In this document: positions 1 to 11,433 of the stretch, piece after piece
Layout of the letters: every line of letters begins with the position of its first letter
How positions within the stretch are numbered: the stretch's first letter is position 1
From: Gibbula magus
Lineage: Eukaryota; Mollusca; Gastropoda; Trochida; Trochidae
Direction: 5' to 3'
Assembly: GCA_936450465.1 (NCBI GenBank)
Contig: OW388291.1
Location: 33,766,656-33,830,655, forward strand
DNA: 64,000 bases
Notes under the pieces: generated by a model
Database searches by the model: none
Seen by the model: the letters and a program-made list of their open reading frames with translations, nothing else
Told to the model about the DNA's origin: nothing
Program-made: the position numbers and the translations under genes

Positions 1-339
1 TTTTCAGTGCTCATCATGATTGTATTATTTCAGTGCTCATCATGATTGTATTTTTCAGTGCTCATCATGATTGTATTATTTCAGTGCCCATCATGATTGT
101 ATTATTTCAGTGCCCATCATGATTGTATTATTTCAGTGCCCATCATGATTGTATTAATCAGTGCTCATCATGATTGTATTAATCAGTGCTCATCATGATT
201 GTATTATTTCAGTGCTCATCATGATTGTATTAATCAGTGCTCATCATGATTGTATTATTTCAGTGCTCATCATGATTGTATTTTTCAGTGCTCATCATGA
301 TTGTATAATTCAGTGCTCATCATGATTGTATTATTTCAG
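1..339 (+). repeat. 26-bp tandem array repeating the 3' splice site of gene D exon 2
   Basis: About 13 copies of a 24-26 bp unit, roughly CAG-TGCTCATCATGATTGTATTATTT, run from the window edge up to the acceptor of gene D exon 2. Each unit contains a pyrimidine-rich acceptor (TTATTTCAG, TTTTTCAG or TTAATCAG) followed by TGCTCATC, and the real exon begins TTATTTCAG|GGCTCATC. The array therefore looks like amplification of the intron 1/exon 2 junction. The left end is cut by the window. Units are not multiples of 3 and contain TGA, so using an upstream acceptor would normally break the reading frame. Confidence 0.9.
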
Positions 340-3300
340 GGCTCATCTCCTCAGAATCATGTACAACGACATCTGATTGTCAAGTCACAAATTGCGATGG
401 TGGTACAGTAAAGGGTTGTCAACATGGAATTTGCTCTTGTTACGAAAACCACCATACCTGTGATAATTCCAGTAAATATCTTCATTGTTTGGTCGACATA
501 ACCATATTAGCTTTAAATTAATCTGACCATTGCACATTACTAATGGATTTTGTAAGAACTATATAAACTATAATGCTAAACTTACTATTTATCATTCTGC
601 TTTCCTTGGTCTCTCTGGACCTAATGCTGAAAATATTATTAATCATGTCACTTTCCTTGATCTCCCAGAACATAATGCTATTTTATTGTATTCATCATCT
701 CGCTTTCCATGATCCACTGGACATAATGCTATAACGATCATTAATAACCCATTATCCTTGGTCTCCCAGGAAATAATGCTAAAACGATCATTTGTAACCC
801 ATTATCCTTGGTCTCCCAGGAAATAATGCTATTTTTGTAATTATCATCCAACTTCCCTCGTTCTCCATGAACCTTATGCTAGAATTATTAAGGATGCAGC
901 AATTTGCTGAATCCTTATTGTTATTGGCGTGTTTATTATTTTTATTCTTTCACGGATTTTGTGAACAAGATTCAGCCAAAACGGCTGAAGTAAATGCAGC
1001 TAAATTTTACATGCTGATAGCCCTTAGTTTGGAATAGACATGCGAAGCTTTTGGGCCTATTCGAATCAACCATTAGAGGTCCAGTTCGAATCCAAGTGTC
1101 CATTTTTAACATGGGAACAAAATTTAAAATGCACTTAGAGACTTGAGACTTTTTTTAGAATATGCGCAATGTCATACGAGTAAAAAAGTAAATCATGGCG
1201 AAACCGTAGGTCACGTGGTTTAGTCGCCATATTGTTTTTTTGCACTTTTGAAAATTTTCCGAACTCATGCACCTTTGACAATCTTCTCCTCTGAAGATAT
1301 AAACACTAGAGAGCTGTTATTTGTACATTGTGTAGCTAAGGAGTTATATGTATTGCTTATTCCATCATGGGTTCTAATTCGCAATACTTTTTGCACAGTG
1401 AGTACTTGAAATCTGGCAATTTTGCAAAAAATGCAAACTTCAAACCTCAATAGCTCAAAAACTAAATAAGATAATTGTATAAAACCTTCACCAAAATGGG
1501 GGCACCACTATTCTCCATCGATCAGGACTAAAGTAATTTTCGGCCGTAACAATAGATTTTCTTCTATTTCAAAAAAACTGAAAATGTACTGAAATTTCGC
1601 GATTTTAAGAGTGTGCGTCTTTAAAAATCTTCTTCTAAATCCTGGTAAAACATACAGCTATGTATAGTAATAGGCTAGTATCAATCTCTTCATGCAAGGC
1701 TAGTATAAATTTTTCATGTAAGGCTAGTATCAATCTCTTCATGTAAGGCTAGTATCAATCTCTTCATGTAAGGTTAGTATCAATCTCTTCATGCAAGGCT
1801 AGCATTAATCCCTCCATGAAAGGCTAGTATCAATCTCTTCATGAAGAGCAAGTATCAATCTCTTCATGCAGAGCTAGTATCAATCTCTTAATACAAGGCT
1901 AGCATCAATCCCTCCATGCAAGGCTAGTATCAATCTCTTCATGCAGAGCTTGTATCAATCTCTTAATACAAGGCTAGTATCAATCGATCCATACAAGGCT
2001 AGTATCAATCACCTCCTGCAAGGCTAGTATCAATCTCTTCATGCAAGGCTAGTATCAATCACCTCCTGCAAGGCTAGTATCAATCTCTTCATGCAAGGCT
2101 AGTATCAATCTCTTCATACAAGGCTAGTATCAATCTCTTCATGCAAGGCTAGTATCAATCTATTATTTCAAGGCTAGTATCGATCTCTTCATGCAAGGCT
2201 AGTATCAATCACCTCCTGCAAGGCTAGTATCAATCTCTTCATGCAAGGCTAGTATTAATCTCTTCATGAAAGGCTAGTATCAACCTCTTCATGCAAGGCT
2301 AGTATCAATCGATCCATACAAGGCTAGTATCAATCTACTCTTTCAAGGCTAGTACTAATCTCTTCAAACAAGGCTAGTATCAATCTCTTCATGCAAGGCT
2401 AGTATCAATCGATCCATACAAGGCTAGTATCAATCTACTCTTTCAAGGCTAGTACTAATCTCTTCATACAAGGCTAGTATCAATCTCTTCATACAAGGCT
2501 AGTATCAATCTCTTCATACAAGGCTAGTATCAATCTATTTATACAAGGCTAGTATAAATGTCTTCATGCAAGGCTAGTATCAATCTCTTCAAGCAAGACA
2601 AGTGTATGTGTATCCGCTACACTACTACAATACCCTGATTTCCCGAGGCCTACAGCTGCAATAGCAAAGCATTGGTTTTATGAGCCAATGAAATCTCATA
2701 ATTTTGAACGTCGACGATAGCTCGTCGGTTCTCTCTCCGGGTTCTACCTCCTGCGCAAATGGAAGTTGTTTCATTGGCTGTTTATTTATAGCCAATACGA
2801 CAGTTTTAGGCCTCGTGGAAATTTGGGCCGTGTTCAAGAGAGATTTCAAAGTAATCGGTCAATTAGCGATTACTTTTAAACCTCTCTTGAACGCGATTGC
2901 TCAATGTAGCAAGCAAGCGATCGAACTTTGAGGTTTTTCACCATGTCGTTCAGAAGAGAATGAGCGCTACTTGAGCGCTCCTCTAGCGCTCCTTGAGCGC
3001 TACATTGAGCAATCAATGAGCGATTATAAGCGTTAAGCGTGTTATGGAACGGGCCCTGGTCTTCTGTAGTAGCGTGGCGATGGAAGTTAAACGGTTTCTC
3101 GACTGTAAATATCAAATAAAAGCTTTCAGACAAGGAAGGGAGCTCAAGTGTATTCATTTTAATATTGTTTGTACCAAATAACCATGCACACAAATTTAAC
3201 TTACTAATTTATTTAAAATAACTAAAACACCTACCTCGGTTGTTTGCATATTTCAAACCTGAACGATACAATGTCTCTAGTTATTTATTATAACCGGATT

Positions 3301-5975
3301 AGGTCTTTTGGAAAATAAAATAAGACAGTTATACATTTGCCATGTTGTGTGTGTATAACGATTATTGGATAGTGAACCTATGTAAATTAATGTTCTATGG
3401 AGAAATACGAAATGAACAAGGTCTTCAGTCCCGTACACCCTTCCAAAATACTGTGAAACTAATAATGTTGACATCAACCTCCCATATCAGGGGTCATTAC
3501 TTTGAACGTATTAATAATGTAAACATTTAAATGTTTAGATACATGCTCCCTACCGGGTGACTGTTCCTCCTGTCAGTGTCCTCAGATGAGAGCTCATCAT
3601 TGTTTGGACGGACACTGTATGTGTTTCTCCCACCGACCGGACAGACCTATGTAAGTATAGGCGTATACTGATACATGAAAAATACATTTGACATTTCTCG
3701 TATAATACCATGTTTATCCCATCGAGTGAAGTAGAAAAGTATATTTTATTTGTAAATATATGATTTCTACTTCTGAAGGTGACAAGAAACGTCAATAATT
3801 CTACTGATTAGATTTGTTTTAAATAGTTTGTAAATGACGTTTATTTTATGGCTTGGGCATTCAAGATGGCCTTGCTTTATCAATGTCATATTATGACGTC
3901 ATTCTATCTTTACGATGACGTCATATGATTGAAAGTATTTGTTCATGGATTTTATTTTAAACAATAAAGGCCTTTTTTCATAACTGAAAATATGATAAAG
4001 GATCATCACATAAATGACTCAAGGAATCTCTACTCCTATCAACTAAATGTTCATTTTACAACCAATGGAAATCGGGTATATGTTTCTAAGAGAATCTAGC
4101 AAATGTTGACGTGAAAAAGTTTCGTATATCTCTCACCCGATTTCGTTGCTCCTCCCATGAATTATTTATTGAAACTGGCAGATACCTAGGTATACCAAGG
4201 GAGCAGAGAATATGTAAATTATGTGACCATAACGCTATAGAAAATGAATTACATTTCCTTCTCATCTGCCCTGTGTATAACACTTAACTAAGTATCTAAA
4301 ACCACACTTTTATAAATACACAAGCGAAAGAAAATTAATATCACAGTTAACAGATACTCACACATTATCACTACAGAATCTTGCAATGTAAATATATTTC
4401 GCAATGGATTCAAGAAAACAAATTGTAATAGATAAGAACTTGTTATGACTTACTACTCATATGAATTGTAAATGTACTACAGGCCTGTGGCCTTTTCAGT
4501 ACTGGAAATAAAGAACAGACTCAAGGATCAGTTTATTCCATCAAGGAAGTTCAAAATCTGTATTCGTATATTTTTGTGTTTATTGTTGTGTTATAGTTTT
4601 TATCAAAACAAATTCTTGCCCTGTCCACTTAAATTTTATACTCTGTTCACACTTTGACAACTACATTTGTACAGCTAACATCAACACAAACAAAAACTAT
4701 ACCCATTCTCTTCCCACAGAGTTTATTCCTTTCAGATTTTCGATCCTAACCTCTCTCCTACTATGAAGACTTTCTCGGCTAGAATTGTAGAGTCCTGATT
4801 GGTTGTATTTAATTTAGTTGCGCAATCACCGACGCTTTTGTAAAAGTTGAATTTGCCAATGAGTCAAAGACACGTCATAATGATATCCTTGAAAACAGAA
4901 ACGTGAGAAAAACTTTTTCTCGTTAAATGTGTTTTCCTCGAAATATGCTTTTGGATTTTGTGAAAACAATTGATCATAAACATGCTGATAAATAAAGAAG
5001 ACCAAATCAGAGATAAAACTCGAAAATAGTTTATTTGTGCTATTTACATCATATTCGAGAGACATATGCTAATTAGCAAGACCCTTTTGGTCATAGGCTA
5101 AGATCTTTGAAATAACTTGGTGCAAACGATTTTGCCGATGTAAAATGTGATTTCATTGGGCCCATAAGAATCACAAATACGTATCCGTCTTTGCAGCTAT
5201 TGGATTTTGTTAGAACAGAGATTGTTCTTTGTAAAACAGAGGTTGGGATCGAAAATCTGAAAATCTCTTTTGAAAGTACAGCTATACCCTTCTTACCGCC
5301 AATAAATGTTTGAATTGGAACTCGTCACAAAATTGTTACTACCTCTGAAATCTCTTGTTTATGATATCCATGAAATTTGAATCTAGCAAGCTTGAACGTT
5401 ATTAAGTAACAATTTGATTACAAATCAATCAATCATTGAAGGCATTGAATTTAAATGGCTTAGGATACCATCCTTTCTTGACATCAGACGATAACTTGTA
5501 TATAACAAAGTTAAAGGGTTATTTATTGCAAATACTGTCAATAATATATATTTGTTGCTTTAAAATGTTCTACCATCTACTTAACACACGCCATACGTAT
5601 TCAATTTCAATATCTATGCACACACACATGCCTCTATAAAAGCGAGGAATTGTTTAAGGATATCTTATACAAAAATAGAAGACTCGTTGTTGTGCTTAAT
5701 CGCTAAGCCCTTCATGCTTTATTCTACGATAAAGCACGCAAATTCGTCTTCTTTTTCTTACATGAAGCAGAAGTAAAGACGATTTCTTAAAAAGCTAATT
5801 GAGTATGTCAAGCTGTATACTTATGATTTTTCTGTAAACCATTGCTGGCGTTTGTGTACGATTTCAATCACATGCATCTGTGAAATGTGTTCATTCTGTG
5901 TTTCAGCGGCAAGTAAATGCTTCATGACGATGACGCCCATTCATTTGTGAATAAAACAAACTGATATTTCAAAAA
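340..5975 (+). CDS. Gene D: secreted 14-Cys peptide, exons 2-4 (5' end outside window)
   Basis: Exon 2 is 340-471 (132 nt), exon 3 is 3539-3650 (112 nt) and exon 4 codes 5907-5916 before a TAA. Donors are GTAAAT (472) and GTAAGT (3651); acceptors are TTTCAG (339), TTTAG (3538) and TTTCAG (5906). Phases 1-1-2 and the 132/112-nt exon sizes match genes B and C exactly, which fixes the model. Exon 2 carries C-x5-C-x4-C-x7-C-x4-C-x-C-x6-C; exon 3 carries C-x5-C-x2-C-x-C-x7-C-x4-C-x-C, ending in the family motif CLDGHCMC. Exon 4 adds only Ile-Gly-Lys. AATAAA lies at 5950-5955. Exon 1, presumably a signal peptide, lies left of the window. It is the most diverged family member seen and lies convergent to gene A. 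The role is probably an extracellular Cys-rich inhibitor or defence peptide, by family resemblance only. Confidence 0.8.
884..1640 (+). repeat. Dispersed repeat family R1, copy 1 (in gene D intron 2)
   Basis: This stretch matches 18533-20735 over many blocks: 'AATCCTTATTGTTATTGGCG' near the start, then 'AGGTCCAGTTCGAATCCAA', 'GTAGGTCACGTGGTT' and 'CAATCTTCTCCTCTGAAGATA'. It has no ORF of note and no recognised coding domain. It may be a non-autonomous transposon; the class was not determined. Confidence 0.6.
1672..2605. repeat. 25-bp minisatellite (about 37 copies) in gene D intron 2
   Basis: The unit is close to CAAGGCTAGTATCAATCTCTT plus CATG, repeated from about 1672 to 2605 with substitutions at the ATGCA/ATACA positions. 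Mixed subtypes ('CACCTCCTG', 'GATCCATA', 'CTACTCTTT') recur, so local blocks have been re-amplified. It does not span a splice site. Confidence 0.9.
2606..3538. other. Gene D intron 2, remainder: foldback and GAGCGCT-rich segment
   Basis: Around 2831-2890 'TTCAAGAGAGATTTCAAAG' is followed by its approximate inverted copy ending 'CCTCTCTTGAA'. From 2950 to 3030 the motif GAGCGCT and its variants recur about seven times. The pair GGGCCGTGTTC (2823) and GGAACGGGCC (3045) could be ends of a small MITE. The rest of the stretch up to exon 3 shows nothing recognisable. Confidence 0.4.
4086..4290 (+). pseudogene. LINE reverse transcriptase C-terminal fragment
   Basis: One forward frame reads through the typical end of a molluscan non-LTR retrotransposon ORF2: FRISLTRFRCSSHELFIETG, then a zinc-knuckle-like C-x2-C...H...C segment (ICKLCDHNAIENELHFLLICP), then a stop. 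The rest of ORF2 is missing. The same domain is seen at 21567-22112 and, on the minus strand, 35021-35911. Confidence 0.75.
4706..5275. mobile_element. MITE family M4, copy 1
   Basis: Terminal inverted repeats: left 'TTCTCTTCCCACAGAGTTT' continuing to 'CGATCCTAACCTC', right 'AGAGGTTGGGATCG' continuing to 'TCTCTTTTGAA'. The interior shares 'AGTCCTGATTGGTTG' and 'GCCAATGA..CACGTCATAATGATA' with copy 2 at 23518-24019. No transposase ORF. Confidence 0.65.
5950..5955 (+). promoter_or_regulatory. Polyadenylation signal AATAAA of gene D
   Basis: AATAAA lies 33 nt after the gene D stop codon, the expected position for a very short 3' UTR. Confidence 0.7.
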
Positions 5976-6959
5976 TTGTTTTTGTTGGTTTTTATATATT
6001 TCATTATTAAAATGGGTTGGGTTGGATTTTGATAGCAGCCTAAATCGTAACATCCAAAATGTGCAAATATTAAAAACCTCCACTTCAGTGTTTTAATAAT
6101 ATAAAAGCATGTCAAACGCATCATGAATTCTCTCTGTTTCTTTTGCTGCGGATGACGGATGGACAGACTGGGCAATAAATTTTCGGATTAATCCTGTGTC
6201 CTTGACGTCACAGGGACGTTTCGTTTATAAATAACGTTATAGAGACATATATGGTAAAATACCCTACCCCATTACTAAAAATAGTAAAAGGGTATGGGGG
6301 TATAGTCTATAGGCATATACATGTATGTCTTCCTTACGTTATTTCTTAGCAATACACGTCCCTGTGCTTGATGAGGACTTCAATATTGTTCTTGAACTAC
6401 AGCTGCGTATCGAAAGTTTGTTCACCTACATCTTTATCTTAGTGCATATATTATATAATGTTCATTGTAACGGCAATAAAATTACATCACACACAATGAC
6501 AAGGAATTAACTATATCGATGAGTAAAACAACCATTCACAAAGGTATCCTGTGGTCGTCATGGAAGTGTTGCATGTTTATGAAAATTGGCATAATGCAAT
6601 GACAGAAGAGATCAAATTTTAAAAAGCAGCAAAGGTGCTCTCGAGGTGAAGGATTTATCAAGAAAATTGCATATACTTTCAGCATCTGTGGCTGTGTTAC
6701 AATATTGAGCCAGTTTGTTAACAGTACAAGAAGTCTGTTTAAACCGGACTATCGTGGAAACAAAATTTAATTTCCATTATTAGAATAACTTTTAAAAAGT
6801 ACCGATAAAGGTCATGTCATCAGTTTATATGGAAAACAACTTAGTGCCAGAACATTTCCTTTATATTTGATATATACATCTTATACCAGTTTAACTTGCA
6901 CTTTTCAAACAGTTTATAAGCCAGTGAACAAACACATTATGAAATATATATCTTAAGCG

Positions 6960-7090
6960 TATTCATGTTTGTCGTCTCTTCATTGTTGTCTTGTCGTCGT
7001 GGTTGTCGAGAGCTTTGAGTCCACCACATGTCACCCGCTTAGGGAATGGAAGTACATGAGCACCCGCTTATCTGCTTTATAAACTGTTTT
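6960..7090 (-). promoter_or_regulatory. Relic of the Cys-peptide family promoter (minus strand)
   Basis: Read on the minus strand, TTTATAAAGC precedes AGATAAGCGGGTGCTCAT (motif 7061-7073) and then ATTCCC. This matches gene A's CTGTTTAT...AGATAAGCAGGTGCTCAT...TTCCC. No signal-peptide ORF like MKSLIVALG follows, so exon 1 is lost or too diverged to recognise. It may be a dead duplicate of the family's 5' end. Confidence 0.4.
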
Positions 7091-8076
7091 GATAAAACAA
7101 AAATATTCCGAGTCATAATGACGAACATTTAATTGAACGAGAATATTTTTCATACATTGTATTTCTTTGATCGTGCCAAAATACCATGTATGTCGATTAA
7201 AATTAAAACCATCCCAAATGCTATATATGACATATTACTTTGTTCAAATGAAAATCGAGCAACGTCCATATTCAACATTACACGTCTATTTAAACGAACG
7301 AATAGTAATGTACTTCTTGATAATATAGCACTAGCTAATATAAGTTAAAACATTCAGTGGAGGGTGACATCGTAATTTATCAGATCCGCGTTAGTGTTTA
7401 TCCAACGAGCCGTAGGTCACGATGTCACCCGAACAAACTGAATGTTATAACGTATTTACCTTACCGCATGTCTCAAAATATCATTAAACAAACAAAGAAA
7501 TTTTTTGACAGAAAACAGCTGATCGATCGACAAACTATGACCTTTAACTTGTGTCACGTGACATGGAATGATTGACATGGATGCATGCTTTATTCATGTT
7601 GCCGGATATAAAACATTTATCACAAAATTATATCACATACATTGACAATGAATCATCATAAATCCATGAGTAAAGCAATCATTCTCAAATGTATCCAGTT
7701 ATCGTCACGACAGGTCAGCATGTTTATCAAATTTGTTATAATAAAAAAAGACAGAAGGGGTAAGATTTTGAACACTCAAATTTCATTTTTGAACAACATT
7801 TTTTTATATTGACTAAATGAGAACAAATTCGTCACAAATACATTGAATAAGTATACGAGTAAATATATGTTGTATATTTGACTTGAATAAGTATATGAGT
7901 AAATATATGTTGTATATTTGACCGAGTTGATTACTTCACATAAGACAATATAAACTGTAGTTTTTAAAAGATTGGCCCCTGATCACTTCGAGAGAAGAGT
8001 AGCGAGACCGAAGGCTCGGGAACCAGGATGACAAAAGGAGGTGAACAAACAAGCTGTAGATCTGTATTACATAATA

Positions 8077-8407
8077 CCGTAAATCCTTGAATAATCGCCC
8101 GGCTATTATTAATTTTAAACACTGTTTTTATATGGCGTTTAATGAAGGCAGGCCATTATTCGAGGCAGGCCATTATTGCTTTCGAAAACATGATTTATGC
8201 GTAAAGTTTTGATAAATTTAAACAAAAACATCATTGCCGTATTTGTTTAAATTCTGAATACAAGGGGATATCCACAAGTTGTTAACATTAATTTGATCCG
8301 GGCGATTATTCAAGGCAGGCGATTATTTATTTCAACTTGGGCTCTGACCAAGCGTTTATTCAAGGCAGGCTATTATACAAAGCAGCCGAATATTCAAGGA
8401 TTCACGG
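8077..8407. mobile_element. MITE with TA target duplication
   Basis: Ends CCGTAAATCCTTGAATAAT and ATATTCAAGGATTCACGG form an inverted repeat flanked by TA on both sides (8075-8076, 8408-8409). The interior holds several direct and inverted copies of 'GGCAGGC.ATTATT'. The TA duplication points to a Tc1/mariner-type transposase supplied in trans. Confidence 0.7.
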
Positions 8408-9194
8408 TACATTGCATTCCAAAAAAACATACGAAGGGGAAAGTAACAACGGTAGATAAACATGTTTACATAACATACAGATACAGGTATCTTCTTTATT
8501 GAAGAAAGCTAAAATGATTTTTCACAAGATTATTTAAAGCTTATTTGTATTGTATAATGTATTCATTTTGTACATATTTGGTTTATTATTATTATTTATT
8601 ATCTTTCTGCTTGTATTATGACAGAAATAAATAAATAATGAACATACTGTGACCAACATCATTTTAATAACAAATAATACATGTTCTATCACTAAGGAAA
8701 GAGCGGGGATCATTCGGACAGTGGAATGGTCTGGATACCTGCTCTAATTCCCAAACCGAAAATCTAAAAGATGCTTTCATTGTCTGAGAAATGTTGTGCA
8801 AAGTCTACAACTGAAAGTTTGACCAGGTTGGACGATTTTCGTTTTTCACAAAATCCTGTGTAAATGTTGACTATCAGAACGTAAGCCCTCGATTTGTATA
8901 AGGACAACGCAGGTGTGGACAGTTTCATTATCGTATAATCATCTCTCCTGTCTGGTTGTCATTTTCTATGTGTCTGAAACAACTAATAATGGGAATAGCT
9001 TCATCAATTTGGTTAAACATGATTTTTTGACGAAACTACTTCATACATGTGCGAACCGTGTTATGGTCGTCCATGTACACCCCACCCACTGTTCACACTA
9101 ACCCTACCTGGGGCTACCTTCGTACATTTTGGACCTCTTTAAAAATGTGATGTTATGTGTGCTGTCGTTCTTTTATCAATTGATAGAATTTTCA

Positions 9195-9196
<2 letters not shown>

Positions 9197-9269
<73 letters not shown>

Positions 9270-9330
9270 GAGAGAGAGACAGAGAGAGAGAGACAGACAA
9301 ACAGAGAGACAGACAGACAGACAGACATCA
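9197..9330. repeat. (TA)n followed by (GA)n/(GACA)n microsatellite
   Basis: About 34 TA dinucleotides to 9264, then AGAG and GACA runs to about 9330. ORFs of IYIYIY type here are artefacts of the repeat. Confidence 0.95.
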
Positions 9331-9737
9331 TTGCCGTATTTCTTAAATTCTGAATACTGTTGTTCTTGCCGTTCTCTCTTAGCTGGTATTATAACTTACC
9401 AAGCTGTTATATATAGTGCTATGTACTATGTGTCACTTACTGCATTAAACGGCCTGAAGAAGTAGGTACATGATGTACCTATTGAAAACGTTAGCCAAAC
9501 TTATTTTCAAATCAGTTTTCTACAGAGTCATGGTGTGTCACTACAACGTTGTTTCATGCTCGTGCAAAATTCAAGTGAGGACTGGTTTTGTTGATTAGGT
9601 GCTTGGGCTTGTTGGTTGACTGGGGGCATGTGGTTGTGTTTTGGCTATGCGTTTTGCTCCGTTTCCCAAATGTTGAGCACTTTCCCATTTTGTAACAAGG
9701 CCAAACTGCACAAAACCACTCTGGTTTTTGTAATTTG

Positions 9738-9739
<2 letters not shown>

Positions 9740-9798
<59 letters not shown>
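9740..9798. repeat. (TA)n microsatellite
   Basis: About 29 TA dinucleotides. Confidence 0.95.
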
Positions 9799-9800
<2 letters not shown>

Positions 9801-11380
9801 CTGTACTTAGTCTTTTGTCTATGGATGTGTGACTATCTTTCTATTCATTATCATCTTCTACTTCAGATTTGAAAGCTCTAGAAACGCAAATACTGTGCAC
9901 ATACCTCCCGGCCACTGCCTATTATAAATAGAAGTTTGTGTGAAACCAGGAAATCTGAAATCGTATATGTACATACTAAAAAGAGGAATACGAAAGGTAG
10001 ATTTGGTTATCCTGTAGTCCAAATAAAACCACAGAAGAAGCAACCCCCTTGCCATACCCTTTTCGTCTTCTCAAGATCTTAAAGCTTCAGAAAGCTGAAT
10101 AATTGTGCACAGGCACCTTTGCCAATGTTGATTATGATATGTTAATATATATTTAAATATATACCATTGCAATGATATCTCCCCTTACATAATGTATTAT
10201 TTAAATCGTCGTGAGCTACAAAACCAATGGCTCTATATTTATGTTCCGTCTAATGTGATCAACATGTTTTGAGCACCGTTAGAATGACCCAAGTATATTA
10301 AGAATTTTAAGGTATCTCGCAGATGGACTCCCTGTAACTCTGCCCATATTGGGTCAGTGTTTGGTCCAGATCTGGGAGAATGTGGCCACAATAGATATCA
10401 ACAGACGGTAGACAGTACACTCTACCGCAAAATAAACGTCACCATAAAAAATACAAGATAATTCAATCCGTGACTGATAAACACCACTGAAACAGAGATA
10501 CACTATGTCTTCAGAGGCCAACTAAACTAAATGTGTAATTTCAAAAATGATCTGAGAAACAGGTTTTTTAGAAATCGTCGTGTTCGCATCTCCTTAAATA
10601 GGCGAGATTGGAGAGTCAAAAACGACTTTATTGGCTTGTTCTATGAAGCCCTAGAGTAAACACGCGTCAACAAATTTAAGTCTAAGAAGGTTAATCATGT
10701 CGATATTATCTTTTGCTTATTAAAATTCTATATTTTATTAATTGTGTATTTAAATGACAAACATTCTTGCCACAAAACACTTTGAAAAAGCGATTTAAAT
10801 AGCCCACGTGTACTTGAGCAGATATAAAAAGAAAGGTATTATACTCTTATGTCTGAAATTGCGAGTACCCCTTTATGAATCCTCTTCCTATATAAAGCAT
10901 TCAAAGTCTACTTTCTCCGACAGCAGTATTGCGCTTTTTACACTGTTGAAGATGTGGTGAACTCTCTTTTGCGGTTGAGTGTATGCCCAGAAAATATCCT
11001 CCCTTCAGCGGGCACACGGTCGCGCCAAGCGATATTGATATGAATAATCACTTGATATAAAAACTAAAAACAGCTTTCTGACAATTACCTTATCTGTTGC
11101 CTCCTGATAATTGAGAATAATGGGCTTGTTAAGCATCTTGTAAATATGCAGATACATTGTACCAGTTTTTTTAATTTAATGTACCTCGTTGGGGAAAATA
11201 CCAAACTATGACACTTTTTTATTTTCCGAACAAACTATTCAAATTCACATATGCGTCAATAAAACAGTGTCGTTATAACTTATGTGATTTATTAATTATG
11301 ACAACCTTTGTGACCAGGAGTATTTAAATCAGTTAAACTAAAACGAAGACATCAACCAAACCAAATACGTTCTATCAGCA
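9799..11380. other. Spacer downstream of gene A
   Basis: AT-rich sequence from the microsatellite to the gene A polyadenylation signal. I see no coding exon, repeat or RNA gene that I can support here. Confidence 0.4.
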
Positions 11381-11382
11381 AC

Positions 11383-11388
11383 TTTATT
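11383..11388 (-). promoter_or_regulatory. Polyadenylation signal AATAAA of gene A
   Basis: TTTATT on the plus strand is AATAAA on the minus strand, 45 nt beyond the gene A stop codon. Confidence 0.7.
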
Positions 11389-11433
11389 GATTTAAGAATA
11401 GTATGATGTCAAATGTTCACGGAAACTCCAAAA

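Larger units (their letters stand above)
3651..5906. other. Gene D intron 3
   Basis: Contains a LINE fragment (4086-4290), a MITE (4706-5275) and two perfect CRE-like TGACGTCA sites at 3894-3901 and 3916-3923. The rest is AT-rich with no other recognised feature. Unlike genes A-C, the exon 3 donor here is single and not repeated. Confidence 0.5.
5976..9190. other. Spacer between convergent genes D and A, left part
   Basis: Holds a rearranged M3-type MITE (terminal ACAGCTGCGTA at 6399), a relic of the gene-family promoter near 7061, a second M3-like fragment at about 7600-7850 in inverse orientation, and a TA-flanked MITE at 8077-8407. No coding region is supported; the short ORFs here have no recognisable motifs. 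Confidence 0.5.

Noticed and set aside
1..2605. CRISPR-like regular repeats
   Set aside because: Repeats are head-to-tail without unique spacers, in a eukaryotic intron.
9129..9353. ORFs with IYIYIY and RERERE runs
   Set aside because: Translation of a (TA)n/(GA)n microsatellite.
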